Positions 1 to 7,219 of a DNA stretch of 32,212 bases are shown one piece after another. Made by a program: the position numbers and the translations under genes. Under the pieces are notes generated by a model, which ran no database searches, had not been told where the DNA came from, and worked only from the letters and a program-made list of their open reading frames with translations. Numbering within the stretch: the stretch's first letter is position 1; every line of letters begins with the position of its first letter. The stretch comes from Tannerellaceae bacterium (GTDB taxonomy: Bacteria > Bacteroidota > Bacteroidia > Bacteroidales > Tannerellaceae), in the NCBI GenBank assembly GCA_031278605.1, contig JAITKB010000098.1:1-32212 (forward strand), given 5' to 3'.

Positions 1-41
1 TATTTTAACATCCCTTGACCTCCCCCGGACACAGGAAATCT

Positions 42-49
42 TATTTTTG
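42..49 (+). promoter_or_regulatory. Bacteroidota -7 promoter box upstream of the methyltransferase
   Basis: TATTTTTG matches the Bacteroidota primary sigma -7 consensus TAnnTTTG and lies about 50 bases before the start codon. A possible -33 element, CTTG at 14-17, gives a spacer of 24, slightly longer than usual. Similar boxes precede many genes in this window. Confidence 0.45.
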
Positions 50-99
50 CAGACCCCCAGGGTTTCACCCCCCGTAAAGGCGGCAAAAGCAGAGAAATA

Positions 100-888
100 A
101 TGAAAAAAATGTGGTTGATCCCCCCCAAACATACCTTGCAAAAGAGTGTCTTGCTATACCGGAGGCTGCTTCGGCACAAAGGACACGGCGTACACTCTCC
201 CTTTGTCTACAACCTGATCACCAAAGTGATCGACGAACGTTGCCCGTATTACCGCTTTTCGGATATCGAAGCCTTGCGGCAACGCCTCCTGACCAACAGC
301 GAAACCCTCGCCTGGACCCATCGTGGAGGCAGCGGGAGCTGTTCGGTGGCGGAACTTGCGGCACGTAACGCCATCGGAGCCAAGCAAGGCGCACTGCTTT
401 TCCGGCTTACGCATTATTTCCAGGCACGGCACATCCTGCAGATCGGCGCTTCGGCGGGCCTGTCCACCCTGTATCTTACCTCCTGGGCAAGAGGCGTGAA
501 CTGCATCGCCCTGGAACAACTTCCGGCCTGCGCTGCCATCGCCCGCCGCGTGTACGAAACCTCCGGCTGCACCACGGTGGACCTCCGCCAGGGAGATTAC
601 CTCCAAATCCTCCCCCCTGTGCTGGAGGAAATGGGTCGCGTGGACTTTGTTTTCTTCAATACCCGCTGCGAACCCGCTGCGGCCACCCTTTTCAAGGCCT
701 GTGCGGCCTGCGCCGACGACCCCGCCGTGTTTGTGTTTGAAGGAATAAAAGCCAACTCCCCCATGAGGCAACTCTGGAGGGAGGTTCGTGCGCATCCCAA
801 AGTAAGCGTCACGCTCGACCTCTACTGCATGGGTGTCGCAGTTTTCCATAAAAAATTGCATAAACGAGATTATACCGTCTATTTTTAA
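100..888 (+). CDS. class I SAM-dependent methyltransferase-like protein
   Basis: This 262-residue protein looks like a Rossmann-fold methyltransferase of the type common in Bacteroidales. The N-terminal part carries HGVHSPFVY (about residues 29-37), which I associate with this Bacteroidota family. A motif I-like glycine loop, LQIGASAGL (about 113-121), follows. An acidic residue at 139 is suitably placed to bind the ribose of SAM, and VDFVFFN (about 181-187) is a motif II/IV-like strand. The usual catalytic residue of an O-methyltransferase is not obvious, and DFVFFN lacks the common second Asp, so activity and substrate are unknown. The ATG at 100 follows an A-rich leader with no strong Shine-Dalgarno sequence, as is common in this phylum. 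The adenosyltransferase gene starts 22 bases after the stop and is probably co-transcribed. The minus-strand ORF over the same region is a shadow. Confidence 0.75.
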   Translation: MKKMWLIPPKHTLQKSVLLYRRLLRHKGHGVHSPFVYNLITKVIDERCPYYRFSDIEALRQRLLTNSETLAWTHRGGSGSCSVAELAARNAIGAKQGALLFRLTHYFQARHILQIGASAGLSTLYLTSWARGVNCIALEQLPACAAIARRVYETSGCTTVDLRQGDYLQILPPVLEEMGRVDFVFFNTRCEPAAATLFKACAACADDPAVFVFEGIKANSPMRQLWREVRAHPKVSVTLDLYCMGVAVFHKKLHKRDYTVYF

Positions 889-910
889 ACGTAACCCAAA
901 AAGACAAACA

Positions 911-1474
911 ATGAATAAAAGCATGATTTATACGCGAACAGGCGATGGCGGAACAACCTCCCTGGCAGGAGGCAAACGCGTCTCGAAAACCGATATTCGC
1001 CTCGAATGTTACGGCACAACCGATGAGTTGAACGCCTGGATCGGCCTGCTGACAACCGGGATAAGCGAGAAGGAAGACCTTGACTTTCTGCTCTTCCTCC
1101 AGCACAAACTCTTCTCGGTGGGCGCCTCGCTGGCTACCGACAAGGAAAACGCAAAGCCGAAAGGGGAACCTTGCATAACCCCCGAAAACATCTCCCGCAT
1201 AGAACGGGAAATCGACCGGATCGATCGGGATCTGCCCCGCATGAAGCATTTCATCCTGCCGGGCGGTTGTCGCACGGCAGCCCAGGCACATCTGTGCCGC
1301 ACCGTATGCCGTAGAGCCGAACGTCTGATATATCGACTGCACGAAAAAGACGAGGTGGAGGAAAGTATACGCATCTTTATGAATCGCCTGTCCGACTATT
1401 TTTTCGTGCTGGCACGTAAGGAATGTGTCGGAAATAATGCCGGAGAAATTATTTGGGATTATTCTTGCACCTAA
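911..1474 (+). CDS. cob(I)yrinic acid a,c-diamide adenosyltransferase, PduO type
   Basis: This 187-residue protein transfers the 5'-deoxyadenosyl group of ATP to cob(I)alamin, giving coenzyme B12 in the cytoplasm. The N-terminal TRTGDGGTTSL (residues 8-18) is the ATP-binding signature of PduO-type enzymes. Also present are YGTTDELNAWIG and a helix with CRTVCRRAERL, which supplies the conserved Arg residues, followed by NRLSDYFFVLAR near the C-terminus. Length is normal for a single-domain PduO enzyme. The ORF track opens at 833, inside the preceding methyltransferase gene. I prefer the ATG at 911 because homologues begin just before YTRTGDGG. The gene is the second of a short unit with the methyltransferase. 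No other B12 genes are nearby, so it may serve salvage of cobamides for B12-dependent enzymes encoded elsewhere. Confidence 0.9.
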   Translation: MNKSMIYTRTGDGGTTSLAGGKRVSKTDIRLECYGTTDELNAWIGLLTTGISEKEDLDFLLFLQHKLFSVGASLATDKENAKPKGEPCITPENISRIEREIDRIDRDLPRMKHFILPGGCRTAAQAHLCRTVCRRAERLIYRLHEKDEVEESIRIFMNRLSDYFFVLARKECVGNNAGEIIWDYSCT

Positions 1475-1494
1475 AAAATAAAGTGATATTTTTG
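1465..1494 (+). promoter_or_regulatory. promoter of the DUF2795 gene (TTG-N19-TATTTTTG)
   Basis: TTG at 1465-1467 and TATTTTTG at 1487-1494 are separated by 19 bases, a good match to the Bacteroidota -33/-7 arrangement. The -33 element lies in the last codons of the adenosyltransferase gene. An interrupted inverted repeat, GCGGG (1494-1498) and CCCGC (1514-1518), begins at the end of the -7 box and could be an operator, but this is weak. Confidence 0.6.
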
Positions 1495-1561
1495 CGGGGA
1501 ATTTGGAATTTTACCCGCGACATGTTTATTAAAGCAGTATGATTTTTAAATCTGTACAACT

Positions 1562-1783
1562 ATGTATTGGACATTAGAATTGGCATCGAAACTGGAAGAC
1601 GCTCCCTGGCCTGCAACAAAAGACGAGCTTATTGATTACGCACAACGCTCCGGAGCGCCGCTGGAAGTAATCGAAAACTTACAAGAGATGGAAGATGAAG
1701 GGGAAATCTATGAATGTATGGAAGACATTTGGCCGGATTACCCAAGTAAGGAAGATTTTTTCTTTAACGAAGAAGAGTACTGA
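1562..1783 (+). CDS. DUF2795 domain small acidic protein
   Basis: This 73-residue, very acidic protein consists of one DUF2795-type module. The part KLEDAPWPATKDELIDYAQ followed by PLEVIENLQEM is typical of the family, and homologues of nearly this exact length occur widely in Bacteroidota. Function is unknown. It has no signal peptide or membrane segment, so it should be cytoplasmic. The C-terminus is rich in Asp, Glu and aromatic residues (EDIWPDYPSKEDFFF). The gene has its own promoter (1465-1494) and is closed by a rho-independent terminator (1827-1854), so it is probably a single-gene transcript. The A-rich leader before the ATG is typical of well-translated genes in this phylum. Confidence 0.85.
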   Translation: MYWTLELASKLEDAPWPATKDELIDYAQRSGAPLEVIENLQEMEDEGEIYECMEDIWPDYPSKEDFFFNEEEY

Positions 1784-1826
1784 AGGCTAAAGGAATCCAA
1801 ACAATCAAGCACAATAAGCAAGGAAT

Positions 1827-1854
1827 AAAAGGCTACCTGTTCAGTGGCCTTTTT
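1827..1854 (+). terminator. rho-independent terminator after the DUF2795 gene
   Basis: AAAAGGCTAC and GTGGCCTTTT form a 10-bp stem with one U-G wobble and a 7-base loop (CTGTTCA), followed by a T run. The T run runs directly into the -7 box of the next promoter (1854-1861). Confidence 0.75.
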
Positions 1855-1861
1855 ATATTTG
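1854..1861 (+). promoter_or_regulatory. -7 promoter box of the znuA-like gene
   Basis: TATATTTG matches TAnnTTTG exactly and lies 43 bases before the ATG of the ZnuA-like lipoprotein. No convincing -33 element is visible, because that region is taken up by the upstream terminator hairpin. A weak -33 would suit a regulated promoter, but I see no clear Zur-like palindrome. Confidence 0.5.
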
Positions 1862-1904
1862 CAGAACTTTTGCTACAATCATATATCCTATAATATTTAT
1901 CCGC

Positions 1905-2780
1905 ATGAAAAGGACTTGCTTTTATATCGCACTTGTCTGCCTGTACGCCGTAACGGGATGTGTGGCGCCCACGGAAAGGAATTACGTGGTGGTAACCATC
2001 GAACCGTTGCGATACTTTGCCGAGAAAATAGCCGGCAACCAATTTACGGTACACACCCTTGTACCCGTGGGACAAAGCCCCGAAATATACGATCCGACAC
2101 CTCAACAAATGATGCGCATGGGCCGTAGCCGCGCCTGGCTGCAAGTAGGACCTATCGGATTTGAACAGGCATGGATGCAGCGCATTCGGGACAACAACCC
2201 CGACATGCAGGTGTTCAACCTCTCGGAAGGATTCGCCCTCCTCGAAGAAGAAGAGCGCGAAACGGAATTACACAGCCATCACCCCGGAGGAATAGACCCG
2301 CATATCTGGAGTTGCATCGGCGGGGCCAGAGTCCTTGCCGACAATACGCTGAAAGCCTTCCTCGCTCTGGACCGAAACAACGAGGCGTATTACCGACAGA
2401 ATTACGACAGCCTGACGGCCGAAATAGACCATACGGAATCCCTCATCCGCCGGAAACTCTCCTCGCTCAACGAGCGTGCTTTTGTCATCTATCATCCCTC
2501 GCTCACCTACTTCGCCCATGAATTCGGTCTGCAACAGCTGTGTATCGAAACAGACGGGAAGGAACCATCGCCGGCACAGTTGAAGGAATTGGTCGATGAG
2601 ACAAAAACACACCGCGCAAACGTCGTGTTCGTTCAACAGGAATTTGACAAAAAGAATGCCGAACGTATGGCCGAAGAGACCCATTGCCGCTTAGTGCCGA
2701 TCAATCCCCTGAATTATCATTGGAGCGAGGAATTAATCCATATAGCAAATGCGTTGGCGAATGAACCGCAAACTGATTGA
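1905..2780 (+). CDS. znuA: zinc/manganese ABC transporter substrate-binding lipoprotein, ZnuA/TroA type
   Basis: This 291-residue protein is a cluster A-I metal-binding protein that should capture Zn or Mn in the periplasm for an ABC importer. The N-terminus is a lipoprotein signal ending in VTGC (Cys19). Family landmarks are VGQSPEIYDPTPQQM (about residues 55-69), a histidine patch HSHHPG followed by DPHIW (131-135), and IYHPSLTYFAHEFG (195-208). Candidate metal ligands are His133 and His197. At the usual first-ligand position Glu60 replaces His, and near the C-terminus INPLN stands where many ZnuA proteins have DPL. Metal specificity therefore cannot be read off directly. The ATPase gene overlaps the end of this gene by 20 bases, suggesting translational coupling. 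No permease gene follows. Confidence 0.85.
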   Translation: MKRTCFYIALVCLYAVTGCVAPTERNYVVVTIEPLRYFAEKIAGNQFTVHTLVPVGQSPEIYDPTPQQMMRMGRSRAWLQVGPIGFEQAWMQRIRDNNPDMQVFNLSEGFALLEEEERETELHSHHPGGIDPHIWSCIGGARVLADNTLKAFLALDRNNEAYYRQNYDSLTAEIDHTESLIRRKLSSLNERAFVIYHPSLTYFAHEFGLQQLCIETDGKEPSPAQLKELVDETKTHRANVVFVQQEFDKKNAERMAEETHCRLVPINPLNYHWSEELIHIANALANEPQTD

Positions 2781-3441
2781 ACTGCACAAGGTAACGGCTG
2801 CCTATGAGAAGAATAAGACCGTGCTGGAGGAGGTGTCGCTTCGTGTGTTTGAGCACGACTTCCTGGGCGTCGTGGGTCCCAACGGGGGAGGCAAGACAAC
2901 CCTTCTGAAGATCATTCTCGGCCTGTTGAAACCCCTTGCGGGAGGTCTCTCGTTCTATCGGGAGGGCAAGCCAACCCCTTCGCTGAAGATGGGTTATCTT
3001 CCCCAGATCAACCAGCTCGACAAACGCTTTCCCATCTCCGTGCGCGAGGTTGTGGCTTCGGGTTTGATGATCGAGAAGCCTTTCTTGGGCGCTTTCCGGT
3101 CGGAGGGGAACGCCCGGATCAATCGGGTTGTGGAGCAAATGGGGTTGACGGCTTTGTCCTCGTCTCCCATTGGGGCGCTTTCCGGGGGGCAATTGCAACG
3201 CACGCTATTGGGTCGGGCCATTGTTTCCCGCCCTGAGGTGTTGGTGTTGGACGAGCCGGGGTCTTATGTTGACAAACAATTTGAAGCACAGTTCTATCCC
3301 TTACTGAAAGAGATCAACCGCGAGAGCGCCGTCATCCTGGTCTCGCATGATTTGCATACCGTCACTTCGCTTGCCAAGCGCACGGTATGTGTGAACCGGC
3401 GGCTATCCTTTGCCTCCCCGGAAAACGACAACAACCACTGA
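2761..3441 (+). CDS. znuC: metal ABC transporter ATP-binding protein, ZnuC type
   Basis: This 226-residue ABC ATPase has all core motifs. These are Walker A GPNGGGKTT (39-47), Q-loop PQINQLDKRFP (81-91), signature LSGGQLQ (140-146), Walker B VLVLDEP (160-166) and the switch His in LVSHD (193-197). The short stretch after Walker B and the PQINQLDKRFPIS segment resemble ATPases of zinc/manganese importers. The ORF track starts at 2749; I prefer the ATG at 2761, which gives the usual N-terminus. Either start overlaps the znuA-like gene. The next gene, 8 bases downstream, is an oxidoreductase and not the expected membrane permease, so the importer is incomplete at this site. Confidence 0.85.
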   Translation: MNRKLIELHKVTAAYEKNKTVLEEVSLRVFEHDFLGVVGPNGGGKTTLLKIILGLLKPLAGGLSFYREGKPTPSLKMGYLPQINQLDKRFPISVREVVASGLMIEKPFLGAFRSEGNARINRVVEQMGLTALSSSPIGALSGGQLQRTLLGRAIVSRPEVLVLDEPGSYVDKQFEAQFYPLLKEINRESAVILVSHDLHTVTSLAKRTVCVNRRLSFASPENDNNH

Positions 3442-3449
3442 AACAGGAA

Positions 3450-4460
3450 ATGAAGAAACTATTGATAACCGGAGCCAGCGGATTCATCGGGGGCTTTCTG
3501 GTGGAAGAAGCCTTGTCTCTGGGCTATGAGACATGGGCCGGATTGCGTGCTTCCTCCTCCCGTCAACGCTTGCAGGATGCACGCATTCGCCCGATCGACT
3601 TAACGTATGACGATCGGGAGGCTCTCACGCGGCAGTTGGCGGATTTTGCTGCCGAACAGGGGCCTTGGGATTACGTCATCCACAATGCCGGACTGACGAA
3701 GGCCCTGAGCCGCAAGGATTTTTTCCGCGTAAACGCCCTTTATACGCACAACCTCATCGAGGCCTTGGCCGCCGCCGGGTGTTGTCCCCGTAAATTCCTT
3801 CTGATGAGTAGCCTGAGCAGCTACGGCAAAGGCAACGAACACACCTTTGCACCCCTTCGTACGACGGATCCTCAGTTGCCGGACTCGGATTATGGGAAAA
3901 GCAAGCTGGAGGCCGAATGTCTGTTGCGCCGACAGACCCATTTCCCTTACGTCATTCTTTGCCCCACGGGTGTTTACGGTCCGGGTGAGAGGGATTATTT
4001 CTTGGAGATGAAGAGTATAGGTTCCGGTTTCGACTTCTCTGCCGGCCTGCATCCGCAGCGCATCTCTTTCATTTATGTCAAAGACCTGGCGCGGGCGACT
4101 CTGTCGGTTGTCGGCCACGAGGGGATCTCCAATGCGCAGTATTTTGTTTCGGACAACGCCGTTTATACCGACGCCGAATTTGCCCGCATGGTTCAGGATA
4201 TTCTTGGGAAGAAACGCCTGTTGCGCATCCGCATCCCGATGGGGCTTGTATACCTTGCCTGCCTTTGTTCCGAATGGATCGGGAGAATGAAGGGGCAAAG
4301 CATGACCTTGAACCGCGATAAATACCTCATTCTGAAAGGTCGGAATTGGACGTGCGATGCTTCCCCGCTTTGGGGGAAGCTTTGCCTGGCTCCTTCCTAC
4401 GACCTTCGTTCGGGCCTCGAAGAGACCCTTGCCTGGTATCGGCGGGAGGGCTGGCTGTGA
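3450..4460 (+). CDS. NAD-dependent epimerase/dehydratase (extended SDR)
   Basis: This 336-residue protein is an extended short-chain dehydrogenase/reductase. The dinucleotide-binding loop is TGASGFIGG (7-15). The SDR active site is visible as LLMSSLSSYG (117-126) with YGKSK (Tyr148, Lys152), and CPTGVYGPG follows as in sugar-nucleotide epimerases and 3-beta-hydroxysteroid-dehydrogenase-like members. Substrate is unknown. It lies outside any sugar biosynthesis cluster. The track ORF opens at 3387 inside the ATPase gene; the ATG at 3450 is preferred because an AGGA precedes it and the Rossmann motif then begins at the usual place. It follows the znuA-znuC-like pair by 8 bases and is likely co-transcribed with it. 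Confidence 0.8.
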   Translation: MKKLLITGASGFIGGFLVEEALSLGYETWAGLRASSSRQRLQDARIRPIDLTYDDREALTRQLADFAAEQGPWDYVIHNAGLTKALSRKDFFRVNALYTHNLIEALAAAGCCPRKFLLMSSLSSYGKGNEHTFAPLRTTDPQLPDSDYGKSKLEAECLLRRQTHFPYVILCPTGVYGPGERDYFLEMKSIGSGFDFSAGLHPQRISFIYVKDLARATLSVVGHEGISNAQYFVSDNAVYTDAEFARMVQDILGKKRLLRIRIPMGLVYLACLCSEWIGRMKGQSMTLNRDKYLILKGRNWTCDASPLWGKLCLAPSYDLRSGLEETLAWYRREGWL

Positions 4461-4463
4461 AAC

Positions 4464-4475
4464 GGAATTAATTCC
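4464..4475. promoter_or_regulatory. 12-bp perfect palindrome abutting the proS -7 box
   Basis: GGAATTAATTCC is a perfect palindrome that ends on the base before the TATCTTTG box of the proS promoter. Its position within the -33/-7 spacer would suit an operator, but it may be chance. Confidence 0.3.
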
Positions 4476-4483
4476 TATCTTTG
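4476..4483 (+). promoter_or_regulatory. -7 promoter box of proS
   Basis: TATCTTTG is an exact TAnnTTTG match 40 bases before the proS start codon. The -33 element is not clear. Confidence 0.55.
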
Positions 4484-4523
4484 CAATCCACGAACACTTA
4501 AGTTAATAAATCAGAACAAAACA

Positions 4524-6005
4524 ATGGCGAAAGAATTGAAGGAACTAACCCCCCGCGACGAGAATTACTCCCAATGGTATCAGGATTTAGTTATTAAAGC
4601 AGACCTCGCGGAGAACTCCGCCGTGCGGGGATGTATGGTCATCAAGCCATACGGGTATGCGATTTGGGAGAAGATGCAAGGCTACCTGGACGGGATGTTC
4701 AAGGCCACCGGACATACGAATGCCTACTTTCCGTTGTTGATTCCCAAGTCGTTTATGAGCAAGGAAGCCGATCACATCGAGGGTTTTGCCAAGGAGTGCG
4801 CCGTTGTAACCCATTATCGCCTGAAGAACGCCGCCGATGGTTCGGGCGTAATCGTCGATCCGGGAGCCAGGTTGGAGGAGGAGTTGATCATCCGCCCGAC
4901 TTCCGAGACCATCATCTGGAATACGTACCGCAACTGGATACGTTCTTATAGGGATTTACCCCTGTTGATCAATCAGTGGGCCAATGTGATGCGTTGGGAA
5001 ATGCGCACCCGGCTGTTCCTGCGCACGGCGGAATTTCTTTGGCAGGAGGGACATACGGCCCATGCCACCCGCCGGGAGGCTGAGGAGGAGGCGCTTCGGA
5101 TGCAGAACGTCTACGCCGAGTTTGCCCGGGAGTGTATGGCCATGCCCGTCATCCGGGGGAGGAAATCGGATAGCGAACGTTTTGCCGGCGCCATCGACAC
5201 CTATACCATTGAGGCCATGATGCAGGACGGAAAAGCCTTGCAGGCAGGCACATCCCACTTCCTGGGGCAGAACTTCGGGAAGGCTTTCGAGGTCACCTTC
5301 CTGAACAAGGAAGGAAAGACGGAGTATGCCTGGGCCACCTCCTGGGGGGCTTCGACCCGCCTGATTGGCGCGCTCATCATGTCTCATTCCGACGATAACG
5401 GCCTGGTGTTGCCGCCCAAACTTGCGCCCACGCAGGTTGTCATTGTTCCGATCTACCGCAACGCGGAGCAACTGGGGCAGATCAGCGAAAGGGCCGAGGC
5501 CATTGCCACCCGGTTGAAAGCCTTGGGCATCACGGTGAAATACGACGCCTCCGACAACAAAAAGCCCGGATGGAAATTTGCCGAATACGAACTCAAGGGG
5601 ATCCCCGTACGCTTGGGGTTGGGAGGCCGTGATTTGGAGAACAATACGGTGGAGGTCATGCGCCGCGACCTGTTGCGGAAGGAGACCCTTTCGTGCGACG
5701 GCATCGAGCGACAGGTGCAGGCCCTGTTGGAGGATATCCAGGGCAACATCTACCAAAAGGCCTTGCAGCGACTCACTTCCCGCACCATCGAGGTCGATAC
5801 CTACGAGGCGTTTAAGTCCCGCCTTGAAGAGGGTTTTTTCATCCTGGCGCATTGGGACGGCTCCCCCGAGACGGAGGAACGCATCAAAAACGACACCAAA
5901 GCCACCCTGCGATGCATCCCGGCCGAGGGCGACGGTTTGCCGGGCCGCTGCATAGTTACGGGACGACCTTCTGCGGGCCGTGTTTTGTTTGCCCGGGCAT
6001 ATTAG
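4524..6005 (+). CDS. proS: prolyl-tRNA synthetase, archaeal/eukaryotic-like type
   Basis: This 493-residue class II aminoacyl-tRNA synthetase charges tRNA-Pro with proline. It is the short form without the editing insertion of E. coli-type enzymes. Class II landmarks include [17 protein letters not shown], then the motif 2 region [25 protein letters not shown], and the motif 3 region [15 protein letters not shown]. An anticodon-binding domain follows (about residues 300-410). The C-terminal zinc-binding-like domain ends in FARAY; the terminal Tyr is characteristic of this type. Only two of the possible Cys ligands (RCIP and RCIV) are visible, so zinc binding may be lost. The gene has its own promoter at 4476-4483. 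The very long minus-strand ORF over its 3' half is a shadow. Confidence 0.95.
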   Translation: MAKELKELTPRDENYSQWYQDLVIKADLAENSAVRGCMVIKPYGYAIWEKMQGYLDGMFKATGHTNAYFPLLIPKSFMSKEADHIEGFAKECAVVTHYRLKNAADGSGVIVDPGARLEEELIIRPTSETIIWNTYRNWIRSYRDLPLLINQWANVMRWEMRTRLFLRTAEFLWQEGHTAHATRREAEEEALRMQNVYAEFARECMAMPVIRGRKSDSERFAGAIDTYTIEAMMQDGKALQAGTSHFLGQNFGKAFEVTFLNKEGKTEYAWATSWGASTRLIGALIMSHSDDNGLVLPPKLAPTQVVIVPIYRNAEQLGQISERAEAIATRLKALGITVKYDASDNKKPGWKFAEYELKGIPVRLGLGGRDLENNTVEVMRRDLLRKETLSCDGIERQVQALLEDIQGNIYQKALQRLTSRTIEVDTYEAFKSRLEEGFFILAHWDGSPETEERIKNDTKATLRCIPAEGDGLPGRCIVTGRPSAGRVLFARAY

Positions 6006-6039
6006 GGGCAACATTCAAAGGGTGTTGGAAAGAAAATAC

Positions 6040-6047
6040 TATCTTTG
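6040..6047 (+). promoter_or_regulatory. -7 promoter box of ssrA
   Basis: TATCTTTG ends 13 bases before the mature 5' end of tmRNA. Transcription would start near 6054, leaving a short leader for RNase P to remove. No standard -33 box was found at the expected distance. Confidence 0.55.
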
Positions 6048-6060
6048 TTGTGACAACCAT

Positions 6061-6457
6061 GGGGCTGACCGGTTTAGACAGCGGGCAGAAGTGGTTTGTA
6101 AGCATGTAGTGCGTCGTTGGCTTGCACTTTAATCTCAGGCAACGAACAATTAACTGGCGAAAACAACTACGCTTACGCTGCATAAGTCGAATAATAGTAG
6201 ACCCATTGCTTAATCCCTGCAAAAGTTGCGGGGACGTAACGTCACCCGGATGCTGTGGCTTCGAAGCGGTTCGATAAGGTGGCGCAGAAATATCGGAGAT
6301 AGCCTGAAGTAGCCCCGGACTTCAGGTGAAACCAAGGGGATAAGGATTGGGTTGGTTGCTTCGGTCTTTCCCTCTCCCGACAATGAAAGCGAAGATAAAC
6401 ATGTAGAAAGCAAATTAGTTCCTCGTTTGGACGAGAGTTCGAATCTCTCCAGCTCCA
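6061..6457 (+). ncRNA. ssrA: transfer-messenger RNA (tmRNA)
   Basis: This RNA rescues stalled ribosomes by acting first as tRNA-Ala and then as mRNA for a degradation tag. The 5' end GGGGCTG pairs with CAGCTCC at 6450-6456, giving a 7-bp acceptor stem with the G3-U pair recognised by alanyl-tRNA synthetase, followed by discriminator A at 6457. The T-arm is visible as GAGAGTTCGAATCTCTC. The CCA end is not encoded (CAC follows). The tag frame at 6156-6185 reads GENNYAYAA and then TAA, within the expected A-rich unpaired context. The total of about 397 bases is normal for Bacteroidota. Track ORFs through this region (for example 6242..7090 minus) are not genes. Confidence 0.95.
6156..6185 (+). 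other. tmRNA tag reading frame (GENNYAYAA, stop)
   Basis: The frame starts at the GGC resume codon and ends at TAA (6183-6185), with further stops just downstream (TAATAGTAG). Related Bacteroidota tags usually end in ALAA; here Tyr occupies the Leu position next to the final Ala-Ala. Confidence 0.85.
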
Positions 6458-6486
6458 CACCCCGGGATTCCGGGTTGCATGACCTT

Positions 6487-6523
6487 GGGCCTCCCTTGCC
6501 GCCGAAAGCGACGGGGGAGGCTC
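6487..6523 (+). terminator. GC-rich hairpin downstream of ssrA
   Basis: GGGCCTCCC and GGGAGGCTC form a 9-bp stem (one G-U) enclosing 19 bases, beginning 30 bases after tmRNA. It lacks a T run, so it may act in 3' end processing or as a weak terminator. Confidence 0.4.
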
Positions 6524-6592
6524 CGGTGTTTCTGGGGTTTCAGGAATCGTGCGGGAGGGGGTTGTTCGGTGTGCTAATTCATATTTATCCCG

Positions 6593-6600
6593 TATCTTTG
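6593..6600 (+). promoter_or_regulatory. -7 promoter box of the DUF1599 gene
   Basis: TATCTTTG lies 37 bases before the ATG at 6638. The implied transcription start near 6607 makes the track start at 6611 unlikely. Confidence 0.55.
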
Positions 6601-6637
6601 CTTTCCATTTATGTTTCATTTGCTTATCCATACGTAT

Positions 6638-7171
6638 ATGTCCGATACAAAAGAAGAGTTTAGCCTTGCCACCTCCCGCTGCAGGGAAGTGTTTGAGAAG
6701 AAGATGAAAGACTACGGCCCCGCCTGGCGTATCATGCGGCCGGAATCGGTTACCGATCAGATTTTCATCAAAGTGAACCGCATACGCAGCCTGGAAACCA
6801 AGCAAACGCACCAGGTGGATGAAGGGATTCAGCCTGAATTTATTGCGATTGTGAACTACGGCCTTATTGCTTTGATACAAATGGAGTTGGGTTACGCCGA
6901 CGCCACCGATATAACGGCTTCCGAGGCCCTGCGCCTTTACGACAAACACCTGGCGGCGACCACGGAATTGATGTATGCCAAAAACCACGACTACGATGAA
7001 GCCTGGCGCACGATGCGCGTCAGTTCCTATACCGATTTGATCCTGATGAAAATATATCGTACCAAGCAAATAGAAGACCACAAGGGTCAAACCCTCGTGT
7101 CGGAAGGCGTGGAAGCCAATTACATGGATATGATCAATTACGCCCTCTTTGCCCTGATTCGTTTGGAATAA
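6638..7171 (+). CDS. DUF1599 (Nmad1-like) protein with two tandem domain copies
   Basis: This 177-residue protein belongs to the DUF1599 family, which Pfam also calls nucleotide modification associated domain 1. Its biochemical role is not established. Two homologous halves are visible. The first contains KMKDYGPAWRIMRPESVTDQIFIKV and a later IVNYGLIALIQME. The second repeats this order with KNHDYDEAWRTMRVSSYTDLILMKI and MINYALFALIRLE. The protein is soluble, with no signal peptide. I chose the ATG at 6638 over the track start at 6611 because the promoter would start transcription near 6607 and the family N-terminus starts close to this Met. The gene converges on tamA across a 48-base gap. 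Confidence 0.8.
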   Translation: MSDTKEEFSLATSRCREVFEKKMKDYGPAWRIMRPESVTDQIFIKVNRIRSLETKQTHQVDEGIQPEFIAIVNYGLIALIQMELGYADATDITASEALRLYDKHLAATTELMYAKNHDYDEAWRTMRVSSYTDLILMKIYRTKQIEDHKGQTLVSEGVEANYMDMINYALFALIRLE

Positions 7172-7186
7172 TCCCGAAAGACCTCC

Positions 7187-7210
7187 GGGCCGATCCCTTG
7201 AAGGCCCTTT
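7187..7210. terminator. possible terminator between convergent DUF1599 and tamA genes
   Basis: GGGCC and GGCCC form a 5-bp stem with an 11-base loop, followed by TTT on the plus strand. It lies in the short gap between convergent genes. It is weak by stem length. Confidence 0.35.
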
Positions 7211-7219
7211 CCCCCTTGC

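Noticed and set aside
3387-3449. frame of the SDR protein extending into the ATPase gene as a fusion or frameshift
   Set aside because: The ATPase is complete with its own stop, and the SDR has a good start at 3450 with AGGA upstream.
4956-6014. 352-residue minus-strand ORF over proS
   Set aside because: It is antisense to the clearly recognisable prolyl-tRNA synthetase.
6427-6457. separate tRNA gene suggested by the T-arm (GTTCGAATC)
   Set aside because: It is the 3' tRNA-like half of tmRNA; the acceptor strand pairs with the 5' end at 6061.
6242-7090. 282-residue minus-strand ORF
   Set aside because: It crosses the tmRNA gene and the DUF1599 gene antisense.
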